Shown: one piece after another, positions 50,326 to 60,279 of the stretch | How the letters are laid out: each line of letters starts with the position of its first letter | How positions within the stretch are numbered: the first letter of the stretch is position 1 | DNA from: CAWAYR01 sp050250875 | GTDB taxonomy: Bacteria; Acidobacteriota; Vicinamibacteria; Vicinamibacterales; UBA2999 | Length of the DNA stretch: 64,000 nt | Direction: 5' to 3' | NCBI GenBank assembly: GCA_050250875.1 | Contig: JBFWNV010000001.1 | Coordinates: forward strand, 620,001 to 684,000 | The notes under the pieces: generated by a model | Database searches by the model: none | Seen by the model: only the letters and a program-made list of their open reading frames with translations | Told to the model about the DNA's origin: nothing | Program-made: the position numbers and the translations under genes

Positions 50326-50676
50326 ATGTCGAACGCGCCCGCGCTGGAGACGTTTCCCAACCCGCGGCCCGAGCGCGACTACGAGATCGCGATCGCCTGT
50401 CCGGAGTTCACCTCGATGTGTCCCAAGACCGGGCTGCCCGACTTCGGGACGATCCGCATCCGCTATATCCCCGGCGACGCCTGCATCGAGCTGAAATCGC
50501 TGAAGTACTACCTGCTGGGGTTCCGCAACCAGGGCATCTTCTACGAGGCGGCGACCAACCGTATCCTCGACGACCTGGTGGCGGCGTGCCGGCCGCGGCG
50601 CATGACCGTGGTCGGCGATTTCACCGCGCGCGGCGGCATCACCACCGCGGTCACCGCCGAGTACGTCGCGTCCTGA
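50326..50676 (+). CDS. queF: NADPH-dependent 7-cyano-7-deazaguanine reductase QueF (short form)
   Basis: Reduces preQ0 to preQ1 in queuosine synthesis; 116 residues is right for the unimodular YkvM-type QueF. The thioimide-forming Cys is in TSMCPKTGLPDFG, with the proton-relay Asp seven residues on. The fold motif ELKSLKYYLLGFRN is intact. The segment that is F-H-E in most members reads IFYEAATNRIL, so the His next to the substrate Glu is Tyr here. The gene converges closely with the ParA-like gene (six bases). Confidence 0.9.
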   Translation: MSNAPALETFPNPRPERDYEIAIACPEFTSMCPKTGLPDFGTIRIRYIPGDACIELKSLKYYLLGFRNQGIFYEAATNRILDDLVAACRPRRMTVVGDFTARGGITTAVTAEYVAS

Positions 50677-50682
50677 TTCCGG

Positions 50683-51417
50683 CTACGCCGCCGGGACCGC
50701 GCGCGAGACGATGGCGCGGGCGAAGGTGTCGAGTTCGGCGCGCAGCGCGCCCGGCCGCAGGCTCGACAGCGGCACGCCGGCGTTCAGCGCCGACGCCACG
50801 GTGCGGTAGTCGCTGGTGAAGCGGTGGTCGATGTGCCGACCGAGCGCCTCCTCGATCTCGCGCAGCGGCACCACTTCGACGTCGGACGTGCGGTTGAGCA
50901 CGTAGCGCACCCGGTCCTCGGGCACGCCGGCCAGGCGGACGAGATCGCGCAGCCGCTGCAGGTTGCGCAGACACGGCACGTCGGGGTTGGCGACCAGGTG
51001 CACCTCGTCGGAGACGTGGAGCGCCGCCGCCGAACACGGGCTGAGCGTGCTGCCGGCGTCGACCACCACGTAGTCGTAGATGCGTTTCAGCGTCTCGATG
51101 GCCAGCTCCACGTCGGGCGCATCGGTCGAGCCGGGACGGCCGTAGTCGGGCGCCCCGGGCAGCACATCGAGCCCGCAGTCGTGCTTGGCCAGCATGCCGG
51201 GCACGGCGCGAGCGTCGATCCAGTCGAGCTGGTCGAGCAGATCGAGCAGGGTGAATTTCGATCGCACGCCGAGAAAGAGGCCGACATCGCCGGTCCCGGG
51301 CTTGAGATCCACGACCACGGTGGGCAGGCCGGTGACGCGACGCAACTCGGCGGCGCAGTTCACCGCCAGCGTCGTCGTGCCGGTTCCGCCCTTCGTGCCC
51401 AGGAACGACACCACCAT
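50683..51417 (-). CDS. CpaE/TadZ-like MinD-type ATPase
   Basis: Deviant Walker ATPase of 244 residues. It starts MVVSFLGTKGGTGTTTLAVN (K-G-G-x-G-x-T-T), then VVVDLKPGTGDVGLFLG (switch I/Walker A prime region), DYVVVDAGSTLSPCSAAAL (Walker B) and VHLVANPDVPCLRNLQRL, as in CpaE/TadZ proteins that place Flp pilus machinery. It lacks the N-terminal receiver-like domain of CpaE, and no pilus genes are nearby, so the job may be polar placement of something else. ATG at 51417 is the first residue of the conserved strand; the longer upstream frame has no homologous content. Confidence 0.78.
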   Translation of the reverse strand: MVVSFLGTKGGTGTTTLAVNCAAELRRVTGLPTVVVDLKPGTGDVGLFLGVRSKFTLLDLLDQLDWIDARAVPGMLAKHDCGLDVLPGAPDYGRPGSTDAPDVELAIETLKRIYDYVVVDAGSTLSPCSAAALHVSDEVHLVANPDVPCLRNLQRLRDLVRLAGVPEDRVRYVLNRTSDVEVVPLREIEEALGRHIDHRFTSDYRTVASALNAGVPLSSLRPGALRAELDTFARAIVSRAVPAA

Positions 51418-51694
51418 GGCAAGGGTCGAGGCAATGCATATGCCACGAGCCCTCGGGCACGGATCGACCTGCACCGCTGGGAGTTTGCGCACCGATGCAC
51501 CGGCCGGCCGATGGCACGGCTTCGCACGCCGTTTCCGATCTGTAATGCGTGCGACCATTTCGGTCCGCGCGAGGTGACCGGCGGCGTCTGAGCCGCTGTC
51601 GCGCGCTCTCGCCCATGGGCCTTGTTCGGGCCAATCCGGGCAGATCGAGCGGGGCACGATCATTGCTCCCCGCCGGGCGGAGTACTGCGCCCCC
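51418..51694. other. 277-base divergent gap between the CpaE-like ATPase and an Ala/Pro-rich protein
   Basis: Holds the promoters of both flanking genes. An AT-richer patch (GCATATGCATTG) lies just upstream of the ATPase start around 51432-51443. Several short open frames cross it but none has a recognisable product. No hairpin, repeat or RNA gene was identified. Confidence 0.35.
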
Positions 51695-52576
51695 ATGGCC
51701 AAGAAGCGTCCGCTCGCTCCTCCCGCGTCTCCCACCGACGAGTGGGGCATCTACGATCCCGCGAAGGCCGGGATGGAGGCGCTCTATTCGCGCCTCGGCC
51801 GTCCCGTGCTGCGCGCGGCCGACGAACCCGATCGCCGGCGTCGCCGCCGCAGCAGCTTCCGCGCCGAGCGCCCGGCCGACGGCGTGGGCATGGCGATTCA
51901 GGAGGCGCGGCGACGGGCCAACCAGATGGCCGAAGCGCAGACCGCGCCGCCCGTCAATTCCGCGGCACCCGTCACGCCCGCGGTGCCTGTCGCCCCCGCG
52001 GTGCCTGCCGTCACCGTGGTGCACGAGGTGCCGGAAATCGCGGCGGCCCCGGCGCCGGCCCAGGTCCCGGCGCCCTCACCCGCTCCGATCGCCGCGGCGG
52101 CCGCCGCGGCGACCGCTGCACCGCCGGCGAAGAAGGGCCGTGCCAAGACCGCGAAGTCGGCGCGGCGCAAGCCGGGCGCGGTGCTCGACGCCGCCGGCGT
52201 GCCCGCCGACCGCGACGGCGGACGCGCCGCAAATGTACCGGCCCCGGCACTCGACGCGCCGCCGAAGCGGGCCGCTCGCGGCGTGCGGGGCCGAACGATC
52301 GCCAAGGAGACTCCCGCACCGCCGGTCGTCGCGGCAGCGCCAGCCGTGCCGCCGCCCTCGCCGCGCCGGCCGCGCGGACCGGTGCCGCTGGCGGCGTGGG
52401 CGCATGCCGTCACCGATTCGCCGCGCGCCGAGTCGAGGCGCACCGAAGCCAAAGGGCTGTGGCGCGGCATCGTCCGCATCCCGAGCGAGGTCGCGCTGGT
52501 CGAGTACGGCCGCGGCTGCCGCATCCACCGCCTGGTGATCGAGGGCGGACCGGATTCGGTGGTGGATCCGTTCTAA
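51695..52576 (+). CDS. Ala/Pro-rich protein of unknown function
   Basis: Protein of 293 residues with a short ordered start (PTDEWGIYDPAKAGMEALYSRLGRP), then a basic run (RRRRRSSFRAERP), and a long low-complexity middle (about 80-240) of Ala, Pro, Val and Lys/Arg that should be disordered. The last 45 residues look folded again (GLWRGIVRIPSEVALVEYGR, ending GGPDSVVDPF). No signal peptide or membrane helix. It diverges from the CpaE-like ATPase, which may be a partner. I do not recognise the family. Confidence 0.6.
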   Translation: MAKKRPLAPPASPTDEWGIYDPAKAGMEALYSRLGRPVLRAADEPDRRRRRRSSFRAERPADGVGMAIQEARRRANQMAEAQTAPPVNSAAPVTPAVPVAPAVPAVTVVHEVPEIAAAPAPAQVPAPSPAPIAAAAAAATAAPPAKKGRAKTAKSARRKPGAVLDAAGVPADRDGGRAANVPAPALDAPPKRAARGVRGRTIAKETPAPPVVAAAPAVPPPSPRRPRGPVPLAAWAHAVTDSPRAESRRTEAKGLWRGIVRIPSEVALVEYGRGCRIHRLVIEGGPDSVVDPF

Positions 52577-52578
52577 GG

Positions 52579-52599
52579 GCCGGGGCTCGGGGCTCGGAA
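52579..52599. repeat. short GGGGCTC heptamer copy between convergent genes
   Basis: Two GGGGCTC units (CCGGGGCTCGGGGCTCGG) lie between the stop codons of the Ala/Pro-rich protein and panE. No complementary arm is present here. Confidence 0.7.
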
Positions 52600-52606
52600 G
52601 AGCACA

Positions 52607-53542
52607 TCACGCGGTCGTGCGGCCGGCGGCCCAAGGCTTCAGCACGGCGTAGAAGGTCGCCAGGATCGGCACCGGGACGCCGTGAGCCGCGGCGCGGCGC
52701 ACCGCCGCGCCGTGCAGCGCCTCCACCTCGATGCGCTTGCCCTGCTCGAGGTCGATGAGCAGGGACGAGCGCGTCGTCGCCGGGATGTTGTCCATGTAGT
52801 GTTCGAGCGTCGCGAAGCGATCCGGCGAGATCGTCACGCCCTCGGCAGCGGCGATCGCCGCCACCTCGCGGGCGGCGGCGTAGAACAGCGCGCGCACGTG
52901 CGGCTCCCGCCATAGCGGGCCGATTGGCAGCCGGGCCGCGCCGGTGAGGCCCGCGAAGGGCGCCAGATAGACGAACTTGTCCCAGATGGGCACGCGGGCG
53001 TCGGGCACGGCCGTCACCTCGATGTCGGCCGTTGCCAGCACGTCGGCGATCGCCTGCACGCGCGCGCTGACGGCCCGGCGCTCGCCGAACGCCTCGCCGA
53101 AGATGATCGAGCGGTGCACGCCGGTCTGCACGATGCGTCCGGGCGCCTCCACCGCCGTGGCCACGTAGGTGGTGCCGCCCAGCACCCGGGCCTCGCCGTG
53201 CGCCGCGGCGAGCTGGCTGGTGCTGTCGATGCCGTTCTGCAGGGTGAGGATCGCCGTGGCAGGGCCGAGGAGCGGCCCGAGCTGGGCGATCGCGGTGTCG
53301 TTGTCGTAGGCCTTCACGGCGAACACCACGAGGTCCACGGGTCCGATCCGCGCCGGATCCGCCTCGGCGTCGCAGCGGGCGGTGAAGTCACCGAGCGCCG
53401 GGCTGACCACCCGCAGGCCGTGGGCCCGGATGGCCTCGAGGTGGGCGCCGCGAGCCACCACGGCCACGTGCTGGCCCGCGCGCGACAGCCGGGCCGCGAA
53501 GTAGCCGCCGACCGCCCCCGCTCCTACAATCGCGATGCGCAT
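52607..53542 (-). CDS. panE: 2-dehydropantoate 2-reductase (ketopantoate reductase)
   Basis: NADPH enzyme of pantothenate (vitamin B5) synthesis that reduces ketopantoate to pantoate; 311 residues. N-terminal Rossmann motif IVGAGAVGGYFAARLSRAG, VVFAVKAYDND, LTLQNGID and the catalytic-domain Lys/Glu segments DKFVYLAPFAGLTGA and SSLLIDLEQGKRIEVEALHGA are all typical of PanE/ApbA. Several PanE-like proteins act on other 2-oxoacids, so the exact substrate is likely but not proven. The ATG follows TAGAAG by nine bases. Confidence 0.88.
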   Translation of the reverse strand: MRIAIVGAGAVGGYFAARLSRAGQHVAVVARGAHLEAIRAHGLRVVSPALGDFTARCDAEADPARIGPVDLVVFAVKAYDNDTAIAQLGPLLGPATAILTLQNGIDSTSQLAAAHGEARVLGGTTYVATAVEAPGRIVQTGVHRSIIFGEAFGERRAVSARVQAIADVLATADIEVTAVPDARVPIWDKFVYLAPFAGLTGAARLPIGPLWREPHVRALFYAAAREVAAIAAAEGVTISPDRFATLEHYMDNIPATTRSSLLIDLEQGKRIEVEALHGAAVRRAAAHGVPVPILATFYAVLKPWAAGRTTA

Positions 53543-53648
53543 GCGCTCCGCCTTCTATCACACGGGCCACGGCGGCCGAGGAACCATTCCGCCCGCGCCG
53601 CCGTCTATCACTCCGCCATGCGTCTGCCAGCTGGCGAGGAGTGTGTCC

Positions 53649-54653
53649 GTGGGTCAGTGGCTCCGCATCCCGCTCCTGCTCGCCCTCGTCGTGGCCGTCG
53701 GTCCGGGGGCGCCGGCACGGCTCGGCGCCCAGGACACGCCGGCTGCCCGCGACACCGACCTCGACCGCTTCATGGCGGCCGTCCTGGCCCGCCGCGACGA
53801 CAACTGGAAGAAGCTGCAGCAGTACATCCTCGACGAGCGTGAGCGCGTGCAGGTCGTCGGCCCGGGTGGGGCCCGCCTCTACGGGATGGTGCACGACTAC
53901 CGCTGGTTCGTGAAGGACGGCTACTTCATCCGCAGCCCGCTGGTCGCCAACGGCGTCACGGTGAGCGAAGAGGAACGGCGCCGCCGCGAGGCCGACTGGC
54001 TCAGGAGCGAGCAGCGTCGGGAGAAACGCCGCGTCGAGCGCGAGCGCAAGCAGGCCGAGGCCGCCGGCGCGCCGCCGCCCGAGCCGCCGCCGACGCCCGA
54101 GGGGTTCGGCGACGTGCTGCGCCAGCAGACCGAGCCCAGCTTCGTGCGCGCCGCCTACTTCCTGCGCTTCAAGTTCGAATCGGGCCGCTACGCACTGGCC
54201 GGCAAAGAAACGCTGAACGGGCGCGAGGTACTGAAGGTGGAGTACTACCCCGCCCGGCTCTTCAACGACGACGGCGACAAGACCCGGCCCGAGCGGCGCG
54301 CCGAACAGGCGCGACGCGGCCGGGGGGACGACGACGGCCCCGACGAGGAACGCATCGAGCAGCAGATGAACAAGGCGTCGCTGGTCACGCTGTGGATCCT
54401 GCGCGAGGAGCGGCAGATCGTCCGCTACGTCTTCGACAACGTCGATTTCGGCTTCCTGCCGGGGCGCAGCGTGGCCCGCGTGGACGACCTGCAGGCGTCG
54501 ATGACCATGGCCGAGGCGTTCCCGGGCATCTGGCTGCCGCAGCAGGTCGAGGCGCGCATGGCGATGGCGTTCGCGCCCGGCACGGTCGCGGCGCGGTACG
54601 ACATCACCTATTCCGGCTACAAGGAAGCCGGGGTGACGGTGCGGGTCCGATGA
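53649..54653 (+). CDS. exported LolA-like protein coupled to an Omp85 gene
   Basis: Predicted periplasmic protein of 334 residues with a signal peptide (GQWLRIPLLLALVVAVGPGAPA). The body has DRFMAAVLARRDDNWKKLQQYILDE, a highly charged stretch around 135-165, then SGRYALAGKETLNGREVLKVEYYP and VDDLQASMTMAEAFPGIWLPQQVEARM, a beta-rich pattern like LolA or outer-membrane lipoprotein-sorting proteins. GTG at 53649 is chosen because AGGAG lies seven bases upstream. It overlaps the following single-POTRA barrel gene by four bases, so they probably work together in the envelope. Fold call is tentative. Confidence 0.68.
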   Translation: MGQWLRIPLLLALVVAVGPGAPARLGAQDTPAARDTDLDRFMAAVLARRDDNWKKLQQYILDERERVQVVGPGGARLYGMVHDYRWFVKDGYFIRSPLVANGVTVSEEERRRREADWLRSEQRREKRRVERERKQAEAAGAPPPEPPPTPEGFGDVLRQQTEPSFVRAAYFLRFKFESGRYALAGKETLNGREVLKVEYYPARLFNDDGDKTRPERRAEQARRGRGDDDGPDEERIEQQMNKASLVTLWILREERQIVRYVFDNVDFGFLPGRSVARVDDLQASMTMAEAFPGIWLPQQVEARMAMAFAPGTVAARYDITYSGYKEAGVTVRVR

Positions 54654-55897
54654 TTAGGCTGGCCCTCGCCCTCGCGGCAATGCTCGCCGCCGGCGCCGGC
54701 ACCGCCGCCACGGCGCAGACGGCCGCGCCCGCGATCGTCGAGATTCGCGTGCACGGCAACCACTCCACCCCGGATGCCGACGTGATCGCCGCCAGCGGCC
54801 TCGCGGTGGGAGAGGGCTCGGGCGATGCCGACCTGGCGGCGGCCGCCGAGCGGCTGCGCGCCAGCGGGCGGTTCCGATCGGTGGAAGTGCATCGACGGCT
54901 CCGTTCGATCGACGATCCCGACGACGTCCTCGTGCTCATCCTGATCGAGGAGCTGCCTGGCGCCAGTCCCGACCTGCCCACGCCGGGATGGCTGCGGCGT
55001 ACGGCGTCGGGCGTGATGTGGCTGCCGGTGCTGTCCTATACGGAAGGCTACGGGGTCACCTACGGGCTCCGCGTGGCGGCCGACGAGCTGCTCGGCCCGA
55101 AATCGCGAGTGTCGGTGCCGCTCACCTGGGGCGGCGAGCGCCGGGCCGGCCTCGTCGCCGAACGTTCGTTCGAACGCGGCCCCTTCTCCCGCCTGCTGGC
55201 CGGCGCGAACGTCAGGCGCACCGAGCATCCGGCGTTCGATCTCGTCGAACGGCGGGTCGGCGGCGAGGTGCGCGCCGAACGGGTGATCGCCTCGTGGCTG
55301 CGCGCCGGCGCCAGCGGCCGGCTCGACGAGGTGCGTTTCGACGGCGCCACCTCGCGCGTGGCGACGGCCGGCGGCGATCTGACACTCGACACGCGGCTCG
55401 ACCCGTCGTTCCCGCGCAACGCCGTGTGGGTCATGGCCGGGCTGGAACGCGTCGGCGTGCACGGCACCGCGCGACGGCGGCACCGCCTCGACGCCAACGC
55501 CGCGCTGGGGCTGTTCCGCGGTTCGGCGCTCAGCCTGCGCGTGTTCCAGATCTCGAGCGACGGACCGCTGCCCCGCTTCGAGCAGGCCTGGATCGGCGGC
55601 GCCAGCTGGACGCGCGGCTACCGCGCCGGCTACCGCGTGGACGACAACGCCGCTGGCGCCACCGTGTCGTGGGCACTGCCGCTGGGCTCGCCGCTGAACG
55701 TCGCCCGCACCGGCCTGCGCGTGTTCGCAGACTGGGCCGCCGTCTATCCGGCCAAGGCGTCGTGGCGGGATGCCTCGTACGACCGCGGCATCGGCGCCGG
55801 CTGGTTCGCCAGCGCCACGGCGTTCACCTTCAGCCTCGACGTCGCACGCGGGAAGAACGACACACGGGTGCACGTGAGGATGGGGACGCGGTTCTGA
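54650..55897 (+). CDS. small Omp85-family outer-membrane protein with one POTRA domain
   Basis: Outer-membrane barrel of 415 residues. Signal peptide (LALALAAMLAAGAGTAATA), then a single POTRA domain (about 24-100: IVEIRVHGNHSTPDADVIAASG, RLRASGRFRSVEV, LVLILIEELPG), a Pro-rich linker and a barrel of about 290 residues. The lid-loop motif appears as SWTRGYRAGY in place of V-R-G-F, and the last residue is Phe as in BAM substrates. BamA and TamA have several POTRAs, so this is a minimal form. ATGA overlap with the LolA-like gene implies a two-component envelope system. Confidence 0.8.
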   Translation: MIRLALALAAMLAAGAGTAATAQTAAPAIVEIRVHGNHSTPDADVIAASGLAVGEGSGDADLAAAAERLRASGRFRSVEVHRRLRSIDDPDDVLVLILIEELPGASPDLPTPGWLRRTASGVMWLPVLSYTEGYGVTYGLRVAADELLGPKSRVSVPLTWGGERRAGLVAERSFERGPFSRLLAGANVRRTEHPAFDLVERRVGGEVRAERVIASWLRAGASGRLDEVRFDGATSRVATAGGDLTLDTRLDPSFPRNAVWVMAGLERVGVHGTARRRHRLDANAALGLFRGSALSLRVFQISSDGPLPRFEQAWIGGASWTRGYRAGYRVDDNAAGATVSWALPLGSPLNVARTGLRVFADWAAVYPAKASWRDASYDRGIGAGWFASATAFTFSLDVARGKNDTRVHVRMGTRF

Positions 55898-55900
55898 AGA

Positions 55901-56058
55901 GCCGGGACTCGGGGCTCGGAGCGCCGGGGCTCGGGGCTCGGGATCGGAGAGTCACACCGTCACGCCGACCAGGATACGGTGAGACCGGCGTCAGTTCCGT
56001 CTGAGGTTCTCCCCGAGCCCCGAGCCCCGAGTCCCGAGCCCCCGCTCCCGAGCCCCGT
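55901..56058. repeat. heptamer repeat cluster with inverted arms between convergent genes
   Basis: Left arm (55901-55945) has GGGACTC and GGGGCTC units; right arm (about 56010-56058) has the complementary GAGCCCC and GAGTCCC units. The roughly 65 bases between them are not repetitive. The arms can pair in either strand's RNA and lie between the Omp85 and HAD stop codons, a suitable place for a two-way transcription stop. Confidence 0.8.
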
Positions 56059-56070
56059 CCGTCGAGCGCA

Positions 56071-56904
56071 TCACCTCAGGACGAAGTCAGCGAGCGCGCG
56101 GGCCAACCCGGCGCGCTCGTTGGTGTCGGTCACCGGCAGCCCCAGCTCGAGCAGCTCCGGTTCCGCATTCCCCATCACCACGCCGGTGCCGGCCCACTGC
56201 AGCATGTCCACGTCGTTGTGGTTGTCGCCGATCGCGAAGACCTCGCCGCGGGCGATGCCGAGGTGTGCCGCGACGGCGGCCAGCGTGTGCCCCTTGGTGG
56301 CGCCGGCGGCGTTGATGTCCACGAGCGAGAAGTCGCGGCTGGGATAATGGGTGGCCGCGACCGACAGCGCCGCGAAGTCGGGCAGCGCCGTCAGGTCGGC
56401 GTGCAGCCGGCGCATCGCCTCGGTGGGGCCGTTGAAGGCCACCTGCACCGGATCGGCGTCGGCCAGCGCCTCCTCGAGATCCTCCACCTGCGACACGTGC
56501 TGGCGCACCTTGAGGTAGTAGCCGCGGCGGTTCGGGTGATCCCACGACATCCGGTCGAACAGCGTCTGGCCGGCGTCGAGGCGGTCGAACTGCACGGTGG
56601 TGGCGTCGCGCCACGCACGGGTGTGAACCAGCACCCGCTGCGCCACCGCGGGGTCGATGGTGCGGCGGGCGATGGTCTCGCCGTCGCGGACGCGGGCCAC
56701 GGCGCCGTTGTAGACGACGAGGATCAGCGGATCGGGCAGCTCGCGGACGGCCGGCAGCACGAACGGCTGGCTGCGGCCGGTGACCACAGCCAGGTGGATG
56801 CCGCGGGCGGCCGCGGCGTGCAGGGCGTCGAGGTTCGCCGCGGGAATCCGGCCGTGGCCGTCGAGCAGCGTGCCGTCGACGTCGAGTGCGACGAGCCGGA
56901 TCAC
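56071..56904 (-). CDS. Cof-type HAD-superfamily phosphatase
   Basis: HAD hydrolase of 277 residues, subfamily IIB (Cof/YbiV). Motif I LVALDVDGTLLDG, motif II AVVTGRS, a cap domain (about 80-185) and motif III/IV ATKGHTLAAV with FAIGDNHNDVDMLQ. Such enzymes remove phosphate from small sugars or nucleotides, with broad specificity. GTG at 56904 overlaps the upstream gene's TGA by four bases, so the two are coupled. It converges with the Omp85 gene across a heptamer repeat cluster. Confidence 0.88.
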   Translation of the reverse strand: MIRLVALDVDGTLLDGHGRIPAANLDALHAAAARGIHLAVVTGRSQPFVLPAVRELPDPLILVVYNGAVARVRDGETIARRTIDPAVAQRVLVHTRAWRDATTVQFDRLDAGQTLFDRMSWDHPNRRGYYLKVRQHVSQVEDLEEALADADPVQVAFNGPTEAMRRLHADLTALPDFAALSVAATHYPSRDFSLVDINAAGATKGHTLAAVAAHLGIARGEVFAIGDNHNDVDMLQWAGTGVVMGNAEPELLELGLPVTDTNERAGLARALADFVLR

Positions 56905-57329
56905 CCGATGCGCTTCACGAAGGCCTTGTACGCCTCCGGGTTCTGCGCCTGCCAGTAGGCCGCGTAGTCGAGGCCGAGCCGCTCGAGGTTGCCCATGTAG
57001 AGCGGGTCCTTGTAGGCGGCGCGGATGCCCGGCAGCACCGGCTTCAGCCGCTCGAACACCACCAGCAGCTCGCGGCCGCTCAGGAAGAACAGCTCCTTGT
57101 TGAGCACGCCCGAGACGACGAACGACGCCACCATGTCCCAGTAGGAGATGACCATCCGGAACGAGGCGTTCTCGGCGCTGCCCGGGGGGGTCACCGTCGC
57201 CAGTTCTTCCCACGCCTTCGGCTTGAAGTGGGCGGTGTACCACTGCCGGGCTTCGCGCATCCGGGCGTCGCGCCGCATCTCGTAGAGGCGCAGAATCAGG
57301 TTGGCGTCGTCGTAGGTCGGTCGGGACAT
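56901..57329 (-). CDS. conserved hypothetical protein (DUF4760-like)
   Basis: Soluble helical protein of 142 residues: DDANLILRLYEMRRDARMREARQWY, FRMVISYWDMVASFVVSGVLNKELFF and GRELLVVFERLKPVLPGIRA. The W/Y-rich middle and length fit a small family often described as DUF4760-like, but that is a weak match by eye. It overlaps the HAD gene by four bases. The ATG at 57329 is used; another lies one codon upstream. No enzymatic motif is visible. Confidence 0.65.
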   Translation of the reverse strand: MSRPTYDDANLILRLYEMRRDARMREARQWYTAHFKPKAWEELATVTPPGSAENASFRMVISYWDMVASFVVSGVLNKELFFLSGRELLVVFERLKPVLPGIRAAYKDPLYMGNLERLGLDYAAYWQAQNPEAYKAFVKRIG

Positions 57330-57354
57330 CATCGCGTGGGGGCCTCGAGCGGGC

Positions 57355-57394
57355 AAACCGCCTGAACTGCAGGGGAAACCGCCTGAACTACAAT
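57355..57394 (+). promoter_or_regulatory. sucA promoter with a 14-base direct repeat
   Basis: AAACCGCCTGAACT occurs at 57355-57368 and again at 57376-57389, a spacing of 21 bases, or two DNA turns. The second copy runs straight into TACAAT (57389-57394), a -10-like box nine bases before the sucA ATG. The repeat is placed where a regulator could block or help polymerase. The gap also carries the start of the divergent gene at 57329. Confidence 0.55.
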
Positions 57395-57403
57395 AGTCGA
57401 GAT

Positions 57404-60208
<2,805 letters not shown>

Positions 60209-60211
60209 GAA

Positions 60212-60262
60212 CCGGGACTCGGGGCTCGGGGCTCGGGAAGGGCTGGCGGGGCTCGGGCGGGC
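60212..60262. repeat. GGGGCTC heptamer array between sucA and sucB
   Basis: GGGACTC, then two GGGGCTC units and looser copies, all in plus orientation, fill most of the 71 bases between sucA and sucB. No pairing arm is present, and the sucB ribosome site (GGAAAGAG) follows it. Confidence 0.75.
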
Positions 60263-60279
60263 GGGATGAGGAAAGAGTC

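Noticed and set aside
51505..51530. A sigma-54 (-24/-12) promoter, TGGCACGGCTTCGCAC
   Set aside because: The GG-to-GC spacing is one base too short and the -12 element is not TTGC.
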